A DNA stretch of 64,000 nucleotides from Candidatus Saccharimonadota bacterium (GCA_905372305.1 CAJPOP010000002.1:76357-140356), one strand, 5' to 3'; counted from the first letter of the stretch, positions 43,049-52,110 are shown. The notes: generated from the letters alone by a model not told the origin. Program-made: numbers and translations.

Positions 43049-44089
43049 CTAGCCCAATTCTTGCTTCAACCGCTCAACCAGCGCTACCGGGCCAGGATTA
43101 ACACCGTTTAATATAGCAGTATAAATACTAGCAGCATCTGCCAGCACCAAACCCCAAAGTAACTGCCTCATCAGCGTCTCGCCGGCGAGTTCCACCACAT
43201 ATGCCTTCGGACGCTTGCCGCTCAGCAGGCGGTCGCTTAATTCCATACGCTCGCGAATCCTCGGCCGTTCTAAGCTGCTTCGAAGGTCAAAAATCGCGAA
43301 CGGCTTTTCTACCGGATGCGACGACCAGCCGATGAACTCATTGTGATTAAACTCTGGATACTGATTGGAAAAAGCCAGATTCTTCGCCGATTCGTTCCAG
43401 CTGATTTTCCATTTATATGCCAGCGGCCAGGTTAATTCCCCAGCAAAAAACTCTGGTGTTTTACCAATTACCATTTTAGCAATCTGTTTCGCGTAATTAT
43501 GCGCCTCGGGGACGTCTGCCGCCCAGCCAGCCGCTTCGCTGCGCAGCCAGCCTGCGCTATCCGCGACTTGCTGATACAGATCGCCGTCAATAATCCAAAA
43601 ATGTTGTAATAATTTCAACAGTCCTCGCAAATGATACACCGTTGACATTCTAGGCTGCGCGCCTGACGGGACTTCCACGTACGCCGCGCGGTCAGATTTG
43701 GCGCGCTCAATCAGTGATCCTCCCGTCGATAACGCCGCCAAACAAGCCTGTTTTTCCAATGCCTGCTGATAGCAGCTCAGCGTTTCCTCAGTATTGCCCG
43801 AGTGGCTAATGGTAATCACCAGCGTCTCCTCACCGACAAATCCCGGTAGATCATAGCCTTTTACCACCACAAGCGGTACATGCAGCCAGCCGTCCGTTAA
43901 GACTTTAATCATATCCGCCGCCAAAGCCGATCCGCCCATACCAGCTAAAACCACATTCTTAAATTCGCGCCGCTGGTTATCGCCAGGAATCACCTCTATT
44001 TCGTACACTGCCTGCTTGGAAATATCTAAAATACCGCCGAGCGTATCAGACGGATCGCGTTGTTTTATTACATTCAAATCATCTAACAT
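43049..44089 (-). CDS. bifunctional phosphoglucose/phosphomannose isomerase (SIS domain)
   Basis: 346 residues. Interconverts glucose-6-P or mannose-6-P with fructose-6-P. NVVLAGMGGSALAADMIKVL (about 43-62) and TLVITISHSGNTEETLSCY are the two SIS signature blocks. ESAKNLAFSNQYPEFNHNEF carries the catalytic Glu and His typical of the archaeal-type PGI/PMI family. The C-terminal segment WGLVLADAASIYTAILNG fits. An 8-bp inverted repeat (43032-43062) overlaps its stop and may stabilise the mRNA end. Confidence 0.93.
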   Translation of the reverse strand: MLDDLNVIKQRDPSDTLGGILDISKQAVYEIEVIPGDNQRREFKNVVLAGMGGSALAADMIKVLTDGWLHVPLVVVKGYDLPGFVGEETLVITISHSGNTEETLSCYQQALEKQACLAALSTGGSLIERAKSDRAAYVEVPSGAQPRMSTVYHLRGLLKLLQHFWIIDGDLYQQVADSAGWLRSEAAGWAADVPEAHNYAKQIAKMVIGKTPEFFAGELTWPLAYKWKISWNESAKNLAFSNQYPEFNHNEFIGWSSHPVEKPFAIFDLRSSLERPRIRERMELSDRLLSGKRPKAYVVELAGETLMRQLLWGLVLADAASIYTAILNGVNPGPVALVERLKQELG

Positions 44090-44160
44090 CTTGCATTTCT
44101 CCCTTTGTCCATGTTAAAGTATAACATAAGCGTAAACAGAATTAATATAAAGGTGGGTAT

Positions 44161-44712
44161 ATGAGTTCTCATACTAATCAATCAATCAGCGACGATCAAG
44201 AACTAGCCAAGGTATTGGCCGGCGTTTCTCAAGAGGCGGATAATAATATGCAGTTCGAAGAAACTGGCAGTGTCGCAGCGCCATCAACTGTAAATCCAGC
44301 TACTATCTCGCCAGATCCAGCGCCTGCTGCTGACCCTGTGCAAACTGCCGATACAGATCCAGTACAGAACGCTACATCTGCCGCGAAGGATGCAGCGAAA
44401 ACATCTTTGTCTTCGGGTTCAGGGCGAACTGTCCAGCCAGGAGCGCCGCAGCAGTCAACTACATCTGATTCAACGCTTGACGAGATCAAACAAACCGCCC
44501 TATACGAACTGCGTCCGCTTATTAACAAGCTTAACGTATCGCCAGAAGAAAAGTTCGACACCTATCTATTGCTGCTGCGCTCAACTGATGACAGGGATTT
44601 GATCGCGCCAGCGCATGAAGCTGCTGTTGCTATCGTTGACGAATCTCGCCGTGCCCAAGCACTGTTGGATATCGTTAAAGAAATCGATTACTTTTCTGAA
44701 TCCAGCAAATAA
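44161..44712 (+). CDS. hypothetical protein with disordered N-terminus
   Basis: 183 residues with a good ribosome site (AAGGTGGG). Residues 1-105 are low-complexity, rich in Ala, Asp, Pro, Ser and Thr, probably disordered. Residues 110-183 form a compact helical domain (TLDEIKQTALYELRPLINKLN, then DTYLLLLRSTDDRDLIAPAH). No signal peptide or membrane helix; the family is unknown. Followed by a strong terminator shared with groEL. Confidence 0.7.
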   Translation: MSSHTNQSISDDQELAKVLAGVSQEADNNMQFEETGSVAAPSTVNPATISPDPAPAADPVQTADTDPVQNATSAAKDAAKTSLSSGSGRTVQPGAPQQSTTSDSTLDEIKQTALYELRPLINKLNVSPEEKFDTYLLLLRSTDDRDLIAPAHEAAVAIVDESRRAQALLDIVKEIDYFSESSK

Positions 44713-44730
44713 AAGTTTAGTTTATTAAAT

Positions 44731-44760
44731 AAAAATACCCGCTGCTCGGCGGGTATTTTT
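44731..44760. terminator. bidirectional terminator between the 44161 gene and groEL
   Basis: AAAAATACCCGC (44731-44742) pairs perfectly with GCGGGTATTTTT (44749-44760) around a 6-nt loop; U-runs on both strands serve the two convergent genes. Confidence 0.92.
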
Positions 44761-44821
44761 ATCGGCTGCGGGTGGCTTTGGTAAAAATTTGTAAACCGCC
44801 CGCTCAACCAGCCGCTAGAGA

Positions 44822-46465
44822 TTACATCATCCCCATACCCGGCATGCCGCCAGGCGCAGCTGGAGCTTCTGGTTCTGGGATATCGACAACCAGTGCGCCC
44901 ATGGTTGCTGCAGTTGAGGCGATGGATACCGCGTTCTGCACTGCTTCCTTGGTGACGCGCGCTGGGTCGATGACGCCAGCTTTTTTGACATCCACCAATT
45001 CATTCTCAGGATTCATGACGTTAACGCCAAATCCGGCCTTGCCCGCTTCGACCTGCGCCAGGAGTGCGTCGGCGTTCAAGCCAGCGTTACGCATAATCTG
45101 CAGGAACGGCTGCTTCAAGGCGTCTTTCAGAATCTGCCGACCAGCCGCGATGCTATCTGCACCAGTCACCTTCAGGCCGCCAGCCAAATTCACCAAGGTG
45201 ACACCACCACCAGCGACAATTCCCTCAGCCAGGGCTGCCTTGGTAGCTGCCACGGCGTCGTCCACACGGAACTTCTTTTCGTCAATTTCTGTCTCGGTCG
45301 CACCGCCGACTTTGATGACGGCCACCTTGCCGCTCAGAGCAGCTGCTCGCTTGTCGAATTGTTCTTTTTCGTATTCGCTGGAGGCGTTGTCAGACAGCGA
45401 TTTAATCTCAGCAATTCGCTCCTTAACGCCAGATGGCTTGCCTGCACCCTCAATGATAGTGGTTTCGTCTTTACCAACAATCACCTTGCGTGCCGAACCT
45501 AAGACCTCCAGGCCAGCATCCTCAAACGTCAACCCATGATCTTCAGAAATCACCGTTGCGCCGGTCAGCACCGCGATGTCGCGCAAAATCTCCTTGCGGC
45601 GGTCGCCAAAGCTTGGCGCCTTGACCGCCACGGTATTAAATACACCCTTAAGCTTGTTCAGTACCAAAATGCTCAGCGCCTCGCCTTCAACCTCATCAGC
45701 GATCAGCACCACGTCCTTCTTGCCGCTTTGTGCCAATTTCTCCAACATTGGCAGGAATTCCTGCACGCTAGAAATTTTTTTATCGGTGATCAAAATCGCC
45801 GGCTTTTCATAAACCGCCTCTTGCCGACCAGTGTCGGTAACGAAGAACGGACTGACCCAGCCCTTATCTAAGCTAAAGCCTTCAACGACCTCGGCCTCCA
45901 ACTCCAAACCTTGGCCAGCCTCAACTGTCACCACGCCATCTTTGCCAACTTTCTCGATGACACCAGCGATCAGTTTGCCAATTTCCGCGTCGCCTGCCGA
46001 GATGGTCGCTACCTCCGCCACGCGCTCAGACTTGCCCTCAATTGGCTCAGCTAATTTATTCAGCTCTTTGACGATTTCTGCACCAGCCTGCTCAATGCCT
46101 TTGCGTAGCTCCATTGGGTTGTGACCCGCTGCGATCAACCGGTTGGCCTCCTTCAAAATTGAATAGGTCAGCACCGTCACCGTCGTGGTACCATCACCAG
46201 CTTGCTTGTTCAGATTCTTAGCCGCCTGCTTGATCAGATCAGCACCAACCTTGTAGCCCAGCGTCTCATCGTCATTCTCTGGCAGCTCAATACCTTCCGC
46301 CACTGTCACGCCGTCGTGCGTCACTGTTGGCCCGCCAAACCCCTTGGCGATCACCACATTGCGACCCTTTGGCCCGTAGGTTACCTTAACTGCGTTATAC
46401 AGTGCCTCAGCACCGCCCAACACGCGAGCGCGCGCATCATCATCGTAAAATACTTTTTTTGCCAT
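44822..46465 (-). CDS. groEL: chaperonin GroEL (HSP60)
   Basis: 547 residues from the ATG at 46465 (GGGGAG upstream); an earlier in-frame ATG lies within groES. The 14-mer folding chamber subunit. ATP site GPKGRNVVIAKGFGGPT and NKQAGDGTTTVTVL are conserved, as are the apical domain and the intermediate-domain segment AVAATKAALAEGIVAGGGV. The C-terminus has the usual Gly-Gly-Met tail (GGMPGMGMM). Second gene of the CIRCE-controlled groESL operon. Confidence 0.98.
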   Translation of the reverse strand: MAKKVFYDDDARARVLGGAEALYNAVKVTYGPKGRNVVIAKGFGGPTVTHDGVTVAEGIELPENDDETLGYKVGADLIKQAAKNLNKQAGDGTTTVTVLTYSILKEANRLIAAGHNPMELRKGIEQAGAEIVKELNKLAEPIEGKSERVAEVATISAGDAEIGKLIAGVIEKVGKDGVVTVEAGQGLELEAEVVEGFSLDKGWVSPFFVTDTGRQEAVYEKPAILITDKKISSVQEFLPMLEKLAQSGKKDVVLIADEVEGEALSILVLNKLKGVFNTVAVKAPSFGDRRKEILRDIAVLTGATVISEDHGLTFEDAGLEVLGSARKVIVGKDETTIIEGAGKPSGVKERIAEIKSLSDNASSEYEKEQFDKRAAALSGKVAVIKVGGATETEIDEKKFRVDDAVAATKAALAEGIVAGGGVTLVNLAGGLKVTGADSIAAGRQILKDALKQPFLQIMRNAGLNADALLAQVEAGKAGFGVNVMNPENELVDVKKAGVIDPARVTKEAVQNAVSIASTAATMGALVVDIPEPEAPAAPGGMPGMGMM

Positions 46466-46484
46466 AACGTAAACTCCCCTTTTC

Positions 46485-46751
46485 TCAAACAACCGTTGCT
46501 AAAATATCTTCCTCGCGGACGATCAAATATTCCGTACCGTCAATTTTTAAATCCGTAGTCGAATATTCCTTATAAACAATTTTGTCGCCTAATTTTACAT
46601 TTTTGACGTCGCCGCCAACTGCTTTGACCTCAGCCACCACTGGCTTTTCCTTCGAGCTATCCGGCAAATATAATCCGCTAGCCGTCTGCGTCTTCGCCTC
46701 CTCGCGCACCGCTACCACGCGGTCACCGAGAGGCTTGATAGGTGTATCCAT
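46485..46751 (-). CDS. groES: co-chaperonin GroES
   Basis: 88 residues from the ATG at 46751, which has GGAGG 5 nt upstream; longer in-frame starts reach back into the promoter. IKPLGDRVVAVREEAKTQTA at the start, the mobile loop TASGLYLPDSSKEKP and the KLGDKIVYKEY segment identify GroES, which caps the GroEL ring. Its promoter overlaps a CIRCE element, so HrcA repression is expected. Confidence 0.97.
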   Translation of the reverse strand: MDTPIKPLGDRVVAVREEAKTQTASGLYLPDSSKEKPVVAEVKAVGGDVKNVKLGDKIVYKEYSTTDLKIDGTEYLIVREEDILATVV

Positions 46752-46781
46752 ATCATCCTCCATTTCGTTAACAACACACCC

Positions 46782-46824
46782 ATTGTACCGCACCAAATTA
46801 GCACTCGTCAAGGGCGAGTGCTAA
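46782..46824 (-). promoter_or_regulatory. groESL promoter with CIRCE element
   Basis: CIRCE is perfect: TTAGCACTC (46798-46806), 9-bp spacer, GAGTGCTAA (46816-46824). On the minus strand TTGACG (46806-46811) is the -35, lying within the CIRCE spacer, then 18 bp to TACAAT (46782-46787). HrcA binding would block the -35 directly. The hrcA gene is not in the window. Confidence 0.95.
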
Positions 46825-46847
46825 TTTTCCGTATTTGTCCGCTTGCT

Positions 46848-47291
46848 TTAATCAATTACTAGTTCAAGCTGATCCAGATCCAACGTGTCGTCACCATCAA
46901 ATTGCGGCATATCGTCACTATCGCTATCACCGTAATCAAACAGAGCTGCCATTGGATCTTGGGTATACGGCAGCGATCCCTCCTCGAAAAGTAACTCTTT
47001 AATCGACGATGAAGATAGGCGTCTTTGAATCCTGCCCGTTCTTGGCGTAGACATAACTTCTTTAATAGCAACCTGGCCTAAAACCTGCAGCGGATCATCG
47101 GTTATAATCACTTCAGCAGAAAAATCAGCCTCAAGCTCTTCAGGTTCATCGCCTCTTCTGGCTGCTAATTCATCACCTTCAAGGTCTTCCCTTAATGTTA
47201 ACCGTAATTTTGCCCCAATCAAAGGCTGTTCGCGCAGCATCGCGTCTAATTCCGCCGCATTAGGCGGACTAACAATTATATAAGAATCCAT
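46848..47291 (-). CDS. acidic hypothetical protein
   Basis: 147 residues with AAAGGA just before the ATG. Strongly acidic, above all the last 30 residues (SDSDDMPQFDGDDTLDLDQLE). The middle has a SSSSIKELLFEEGSL segment. No signal peptide, membrane helix or known domain. It follows the nuclease-like gene at 47307 with a 15-nt gap, so the pair is probably co-transcribed; a role as an inhibitor or partner of that protein is only a guess from order and charge. Confidence 0.6.
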   Translation of the reverse strand: MDSYIIVSPPNAAELDAMLREQPLIGAKLRLTLREDLEGDELAARRGDEPEELEADFSAEVIITDDPLQVLGQVAIKEVMSTPRTGRIQRRLSSSSIKELLFEEGSLPYTQDPMAALFDYGDSDSDDMPQFDGDDTLDLDQLELVID

Positions 47292-47306
47292 TTCCTTTAC
47301 TACATC

Positions 47307-48191
47307 CTATCTATAAAATTTAATTACATTATTCTCTGCAGACGCGTCTTCAATAGCTCTATCCATCACCGCCCGAAAATACTTCTGCCTTGATTTAATC
47401 TGATCTCTACTAGGAATCAAGCCATCGCCAAAATCGCTGTTTTTAAATCCCGACCAAATTGCAACGTAATCTCCCCGATCACTGCACCAGCGAGCCCGCC
47501 TATTCGCTTCTTCAGCGTTTTGCTGGCTTGATTTTATATCAATTCCTAACGTCACGCCGCGATATGTCACGATAATATCCTTACCATCAAACTCCTCCTC
47601 AGCGCTAGCCCCGTCAATTCCATAGACTTCAGGCAGAGAACTTAACACGCTCTCGGCAGCAATTTCATGGCGCATACCATTAATAGCAATTCCCGCAGTA
47701 TTCTCGGCATAAGCAATCTCCTCTTTACTGTATCCAGCATATAGTAAAGTTCCGCCGACAAAGCGCTTTATTTGAGACATGGTAGTATATTGCTCAGTGT
47801 CAATCATTTCACGTACCGTCTTATTAAACGCTACCACTGGCTCAAGGGTTTTTATTCTTTCCCTTCGCGTCATCTTGCCCCTATGCTTATCTAGTTTCTG
47901 CTGAGCTTTTAGCCAATCAGGAATAATTGCCATCAGCTCTAGTTGGCGCATTTCATCACTTTTCGTTGCCTCATATCGAGCACCTTTCTGTTCTTTAACT
48001 CTATCGACAATCTTCGGCGCAGCACTCAATGCAGCTCCCACCAATGCCGCCCTTCCAGCTTTCCGCCTGTCTAGGGTTGACGCTTCTTTCAAAAATTCCT
48101 TTGTCCGAGTGATCGCTTTAATGATTTCACCCGGTGATCTCTGTATTCTCTGTGTTATCAGCCTACTACGGCTACATGACTCATGACTCAT
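47307..48191 (-). CDS. PD-(D/E)XK nuclease-like protein (putative)
   Basis: 294 residues. The N-terminal half is basic and helical. The C-terminal third resembles a PD-(D/E)XK core: Glu176 in GMRHEIAAESVL, Asp205 in FDGKDIIVTY, and GIDIKSS with Asp218 and Lys220. The last part (RRARWCSDRGDYVAIWSGF) fits the strand after the motif. The start lies in a heptamer repeat with four ATGs 7 nt apart; only that at 48191 is in frame, and TAGTAT stands 7 nt upstream, matching a leaderless start. Nuclease activity is an inference. Confidence 0.6.
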   Translation of the reverse strand: MSHESCSRSRLITQRIQRSPGEIIKAITRTKEFLKEASTLDRRKAGRAALVGAALSAAPKIVDRVKEQKGARYEATKSDEMRQLELMAIIPDWLKAQQKLDKHRGKMTRRERIKTLEPVVAFNKTVREMIDTEQYTTMSQIKRFVGGTLLYAGYSKEEIAYAENTAGIAINGMRHEIAAESVLSSLPEVYGIDGASAEEEFDGKDIIVTYRGVTLGIDIKSSQQNAEEANRRARWCSDRGDYVAIWSGFKNSDFGDGLIPSRDQIKSRQKYFRAVMDRAIEDASAENNVIKFYR

Positions 48192-48198
48192 GACTCAT
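48176..48198. repeat. heptamer tandem repeat over a start codon
   Basis: Three copies of ATGACTC (48176-48196) plus AT. On the minus strand each copy gives ATG, at 48198, 48191, 48184 and 48177, in three frames. Gain or loss of one copy would shift which ATG is placed 7 nt after the -10. Confidence 0.75.
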
Positions 48199-48250
48199 AT
48201 ACTAGCATAAATCCAACAAAATAGCAAATTTAAACTCTTCTTCACTCTGC

Positions 48251-48262
48251 TATAATATCCCC
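48251..48262 (+). promoter_or_regulatory. extended -10, leaderless promoter of murF
   Basis: TGC-TATAAT, with the -10 at 48251-48256, then 6 nt (ATCCCC) to the ATG at 48263. Confidence 0.75.
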
Positions 48263-49552
48263 ATGCAACTATTCAAATCTCTCTTAGAAAAAATCCTCGG
48301 TTCTTACGTTAAGAAATATCTTAAATCTCACCCCAACGTTAAGCTCATTGCTGTAGTTGGCAGCGTCGGTAAAACTAGCGTTAAGTCAGCGACCGCCACT
48401 GTTTTGGCAGAAAAGTTCAATGTCCGCCACAGCCGCGGCAATTTGAACACTACCTTAAGCGCGCCTCTAGAAATCCTTGGCATCGACGGACCAAAAAATG
48501 CCAAATCCCCCCTAGCCTGGCTGAAGGTCTTTGCAGATGCCCGCGCCAGCATTCATACCCCAGACGCTCCCGATATTATCATCCAAGAATGCGGCATCGA
48601 CCGCCCGGGCGAAATGTCAATATTCACCAAGTATATGCAGCCTGATATTGCCATTATTACCTCTGTTGCGCCGGAGCATATGAAGTTTTTTAAAACAATG
48701 GACGCGGTAGCGCGTGAAGAGTTGTCTATCAGCCAGGCGGCTGAAAAAACCATATTCAACCTTCACGACATTGATAAAAAATATCATTCTCTCATCGCCG
48801 GAAATCGCATTAGTTATGGCGATCAAATTGCCGATGTTTTCCTAAAAATCAAAAAGTTTACCGGCAGCGGCTATGCAGCGAATTTGCAATTTTCTGGAAA
48901 AACGTCCCGCACGACTACTATCTCCATGCTGGGCGAGCATAATATTCGCTCCATCACCGGCGCGGCGGCAGCGGGACTGGCCTGCGGCATGGATATTGAA
49001 GAGGTGGCAGCATCCCTGGAGAAAATCCAACCTGTCTCTGGCAGAATGAATATTTTACACGGTATACGGGACTGTATACTACTAGATGACACATATAACG
49101 CCAGCCCTATCGCCATGGAACATTCCCTGAAAACCCTCTATTCCCTGGAAGCTAAGCATAAAATAGCGGTTTTAGGCGATATGAACGAACTCGGCGATAT
49201 ATCCGAAGCAGAGCATAAAAAAATCGGCAAACTTTGTACCCCTAAACAGTTAGACCTGCTCATCACCGTCGGCAATCTGTCAAGAACCTACCTGGCACCA
49301 ACCGCCGAAAAAAACGGCTGTAAAGCTATATCTTTCCAATCAGCCCCAGAAGCTGGCGAATTCTTAAAAAACAGCGATATTAAAGACGCAACCATCCTTT
49401 TCAAAGGCTCGCAGGGCGGTATCTACCTTGAGGAAGCCATCAAGCCACTCCTCAAAAACCCCGCCGACAGCCAAAGACTCGTCCGCCAATCATCAAATTG
49501 GCAGCGAATTAAAGCGAAATTTTACGATTCTCTTAACCAATCTAGGCAATAA
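48263..49552 (+). CDS. murF: UDP-N-acetylmuramoyl-tripeptide--D-alanyl-D-alanine ligase (MurF-like)
   Basis: 429 residues. Adds D-Ala-D-Ala to the peptidoglycan precursor. P-loop VVGSVGKTSVKSATATVL (about 31-48), SRGNLNTTLSAPLEIL, EHMKFFKTMDAVAREE with the metal-binding Glu/His, and LLDDTYNASPIAM, the most specific MurF motif. The N-terminal UDP-binding domain is nearly absent: the P-loop starts at residue 31 instead of about 100. The end overlaps the convergent murE stop by 11 bp. Leaderless start. Confidence 0.92.
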   Translation: MQLFKSLLEKILGSYVKKYLKSHPNVKLIAVVGSVGKTSVKSATATVLAEKFNVRHSRGNLNTTLSAPLEILGIDGPKNAKSPLAWLKVFADARASIHTPDAPDIIIQECGIDRPGEMSIFTKYMQPDIAIITSVAPEHMKFFKTMDAVAREELSISQAAEKTIFNLHDIDKKYHSLIAGNRISYGDQIADVFLKIKKFTGSGYAANLQFSGKTSRTTTISMLGEHNIRSITGAAAAGLACGMDIEEVAASLEKIQPVSGRMNILHGIRDCILLDDTYNASPIAMEHSLKTLYSLEAKHKIAVLGDMNELGDISEAEHKKIGKLCTPKQLDLLITVGNLSRTYLAPTAEKNGCKAISFQSAPEAGEFLKNSDIKDATILFKGSQGGIYLEEAIKPLLKNPADSQRLVRQSSNWQRIKAKFYDSLNQSRQ

Positions 49553-50825
49553 TCTCGCTCACCACCGCCTTATCATTCCACGGAATCCGCTTGCCATTAA
49601 CAATTCGGTACTGCTCATGGCCCATACCGGTGATCAAAACCGTGTCGCCGCGCGCTGCCGTCTGCAAAGCCTGGCTAATCGCCTGCTTCCGGTCGGCCAC
49701 TTCCGTCATTTTATGAAATTTTTTCGTCTTCTCAATCCCTTGGCGCACCATCGCCCGAATCTTATCCGGATCTTCATTATAACTTTCCTCATCTGTCAGG
49801 AAAATCCTGTCCGCCAAGTTAGCCGCTAATTCTCCCATGATCGGCCGCTTCGATTGATCGCGATCGCCGCACGCCCCAAACACCAGGATTAGCCGTCCCT
49901 TAGTAATCTTTTGCGTGGTCTTTAACAATTTTTCCAGCGCATCCGGCGTGTGTGCATAATCCACGATAATATCAATTCCGAGTTTATTATCCACCCGTTC
50001 AAACCGTCCCGGAATCACCTCCAAGTTCGCTACGCCCTCCTGAATATCCTCCAGCTTAATCCCCAACAGATACGCTAGCGACACCGCCGCCGACATATTC
50101 ATCACGTTAAATTCGCCCGGCAGATTTGTCGCCAGCTCCAGATGAGTTTGATGGTCAATCAGCAAACTCGCCTCCGTCCCCTTCTTATACAATTTGACGT
50201 GCGTGATGTGCGCCTCGGCCTCTGGACTCATACCGTAGGTCATTTTTTGCTCGCGCGCCGTAAACTGATTAAAATAATCAAACCACGCATCATCGCGGTT
50301 CAGCACGATATATTTTGGCTTTTTCTCAAATAATTTCGCCTTGGCTGCCGCGTATTGCTTCATCGTCTTATGGTAATCCAAATGATCTTGCGTCAAATTT
50401 GTCATCACCGCCGCCTCAATCGGCACACCGTCAAACTTATGCTGGCATAAAGCGTGGCTGGTCGCCTCTAAAATCACATATTCCGCGCCTTTACGCCGCG
50501 CTGCCCGGAAAAAACGAAACAGCTTCGCTACCGTCGGCACCGTTGCATTCAAATCGTTCAGTTTTTCCTGGCCAGCAATTTCAATCACCGCTGTTGTAAA
50601 CAACGCTGTCTTAAAGCCAGCCTCTTTCAAAATCTCATTAATATAACAAGCAGTCGTCGTTTTACCGTTCGTCCCGGTCACCGCAATGATCCTCAAGCCG
50701 CGAGCCGGATTGCCATACCGCAGACTAACCATCTTCGTGCGAGTAATCCTGTAGGCATTCTCCGTATTTTTCAAAGCCCCCTTCGGTAATGTTTTCCTCG
50801 CAATTTTTACCAACTTGTTCTTCAT
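49542..50825 (-). CDS. murE: UDP-N-acetylmuramyl-tripeptide synthetase-like Mur ligase (MurE-like)
   Basis: 427 residues. Adds the third residue of the stem peptide. P-loop IIAVTGTNGKTTTACYI (about 47-63), NLTQDHLDYHKTMKQYAAAK, the VDYAHTPDALEKLL motif and FGACGDRDQSKRP are MurE signatures. Where DAP-specific enzymes have DNPR, this one has EESY (LTDEESYNEDP), so the third amino acid is probably not meso-DAP; Lys or another residue is possible. The N-terminal UDP-binding domain is shortened to about 45 residues. TAAAAT (50832-50837) is 6 nt before the ATG (leaderless). Confidence 0.92.
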   Translation of the reverse strand: MKNKLVKIARKTLPKGALKNTENAYRITRTKMVSLRYGNPARGLRIIAVTGTNGKTTTACYINEILKEAGFKTALFTTAVIEIAGQEKLNDLNATVPTVAKLFRFFRAARRKGAEYVILEATSHALCQHKFDGVPIEAAVMTNLTQDHLDYHKTMKQYAAAKAKLFEKKPKYIVLNRDDAWFDYFNQFTAREQKMTYGMSPEAEAHITHVKLYKKGTEASLLIDHQTHLELATNLPGEFNVMNMSAAVSLAYLLGIKLEDIQEGVANLEVIPGRFERVDNKLGIDIIVDYAHTPDALEKLLKTTQKITKGRLILVFGACGDRDQSKRPIMGELAANLADRIFLTDEESYNEDPDKIRAMVRQGIEKTKKFHKMTEVADRKQAISQALQTAARGDTVLITGMGHEQYRIVNGKRIPWNDKAVVSEIIA

Positions 50826-50865
50826 ATCCCTATTTTACCACTTATATTTGCTATAATAAAAGCAA

Positions 50866-52110
50866 ATGAGGATTTTGGGAATCGAGTCCAGCTGCGATGA
50901 AACAGCGGCGGCGGTCGTTGAAGACGGCGAACGCTTGCTTTCTAATGTGGTCAATTCCCAGATCGACATCCACGCCGAATACGGCGGCGTCATCCCGGAA
51001 ATCGCTGCCCGCAGCCACCTGGAAGTTATCAACCCGGTCATTAAAAAAGCTTTGTCTGATGCTGATTGCACCTGGGACGATATCGACGCCATCGCCGTCA
51101 CCTACGCGCCCGGCCTGATCGGCTCGCTACTCATCGGCACCCTCGCCGCCCGCACCCTCGCCATCATTCACGATAAGCCACTTTACAAGATACACCACGT
51201 CGAGGCTCATGTGTACGCTAATTTCATCACCGAACAGAGAAAGAGAGGCTCAAAACATGACAAATTGCTGGAATTAACAACATCTGCACAAACCCGAGAG
51301 GCGAGCTTGTCAGATTCCTTGCGAGACGAGGACTGTTTGAGCAAAGCGAGTCCCGCAGTCGCCAAAGAATCTGACGAGAAAGCATCTCGGCGTGCGGAAG
51401 CCGTTGTTAATTCCAGCAATTTGGCGCTGTCTTTACCACACCATCAACCCGCCTTCCCTCTCCTGGCGTTAATCGTCTCTGGCGGGCATTCGCAGCTCGT
51501 CCTGTTCCAGAACCACGGCGACTATCAGCTCATCGGCCAAACCCAAGACGATGCCGTCGGCGAGGCGTTCGACAAGGTTGCCAAAATCATTGGCCTGCCC
51601 TACCCTGGCGGCCCGGCCATCGCCAAAGCAGCCGAACTCGGTGATCCTCGCGCCTTTCACTTGCCCATCGCCAAGCTCACTGGCAAGTACGATTTTTCCT
51701 TCTCCGGCCTCAAGACAGCCGTTCTGAGGACCGTTCAGCGCGAGGTGGGTAAAGACTTCACTTTTCCGTCGCACGAGCTTCCTGCTCTAGTAACCGACGA
51801 ACTACGGCATAATATGGCAGCCAGTTTCCAGTACACCGCCGTTAAAACCCTGGTCGATAAGACTAAGAAAGCTTACGACAATTTCCAGCCTGCCTCCGTC
51901 GTCATCGCCGGCGGGGTCGCCGCCAACCAAGAATTACGCCGCCAATTGCGCCGAGCCTTGCCAATCGACATCGAATATGCACCGATCCAGCTCTGCACCG
52001 ACAATGCCGCCATGATCGCTGCGCTCGGCTATTTCCGCGCCCAAATCGACCAGCCCACCGACCCGTACGACCTGGAAGTCCAGCCAAGTTTATCAATGAC
52101 AGCAATCTAA
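50866..52110 (+). CDS. tsaD: tRNA N6-adenosine threonylcarbamoyltransferase with an in-frame insertion
   Basis: 414 residues; the family is usually near 340. Transfers threonylcarbamoyl to A37 of ANN-decoding tRNAs. MRILGIESSCDETAAAVV, IPEIAARSHLE, HHVEAHVYAN (metal His pair), PLLALIVSGGHSQLV, YDFSFSGLKTAV and VIAGGVAANQELR are all intact. Residues about 125-187 are extra: they come from a palindromic DNA element (51261-51423) in frame between HHVEAHVYAN and LLALIVSGGHS. The insert is polar and Ser/Ala/Glu-rich, probably a surface loop. TATAAT lies 8 nt before the ATG. Confidence 0.95.
   Translation: MRILGIESSCDETAAAVVEDGERLLSNVVNSQIDIHAEYGGVIPEIAARSHLEVINPVIKKALSDADCTWDDIDAIAVTYAPGLIGSLLIGTLAARTLAIIHDKPLYKIHHVEAHVYANFITEQRKRGSKHDKLLELTTSAQTREASLSDSLRDEDCLSKASPAVAKESDEKASRRAEAVVNSSNLALSLPHHQPAFPLLALIVSGGHSQLVLFQNHGDYQLIGQTQDDAVGEAFDKVAKIIGLPYPGGPAIAKAAELGDPRAFHLPIAKLTGKYDFSFSGLKTAVLRTVQREVGKDFTFPSHELPALVTDELRHNMAASFQYTAVKTLVDKTKKAYDNFQPASVVIAGGVAANQELRRQLRRALPIDIEYAPIQLCTDNAAMIAALGYFRAQIDQPTDPYDLEVQPSLSMTAI
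51261..51423. mobile_element. 163-bp palindromic element inserted in tsaD
   Basis: The ends CAAATTGCTGGAATTAACAA (51261-51280) and TTGTTAATTCCAGCAATTTG (51404-51423) are perfect inverted repeats of 20 bp. Inside, the arms stay imperfectly complementary almost to the centre: GTCAGATTC (51316-51324) in the left arm matches GAATCTGAC (51367-51375) in the right. The whole forms one long imperfect hairpin without its own gene, open in the tsaD frame. This is the design of a MITE or of Rickettsia-type palindromic elements found inside genes. Confidence 0.85.

Noticed and set aside
43032..43062. Inverted repeat AAGAATTG...CAATTCTT as a terminator
   Set aside because: No U-run follows on either strand and it overlaps the stop region of the isomerase gene; kept only as a possible mRNA-end stabiliser.
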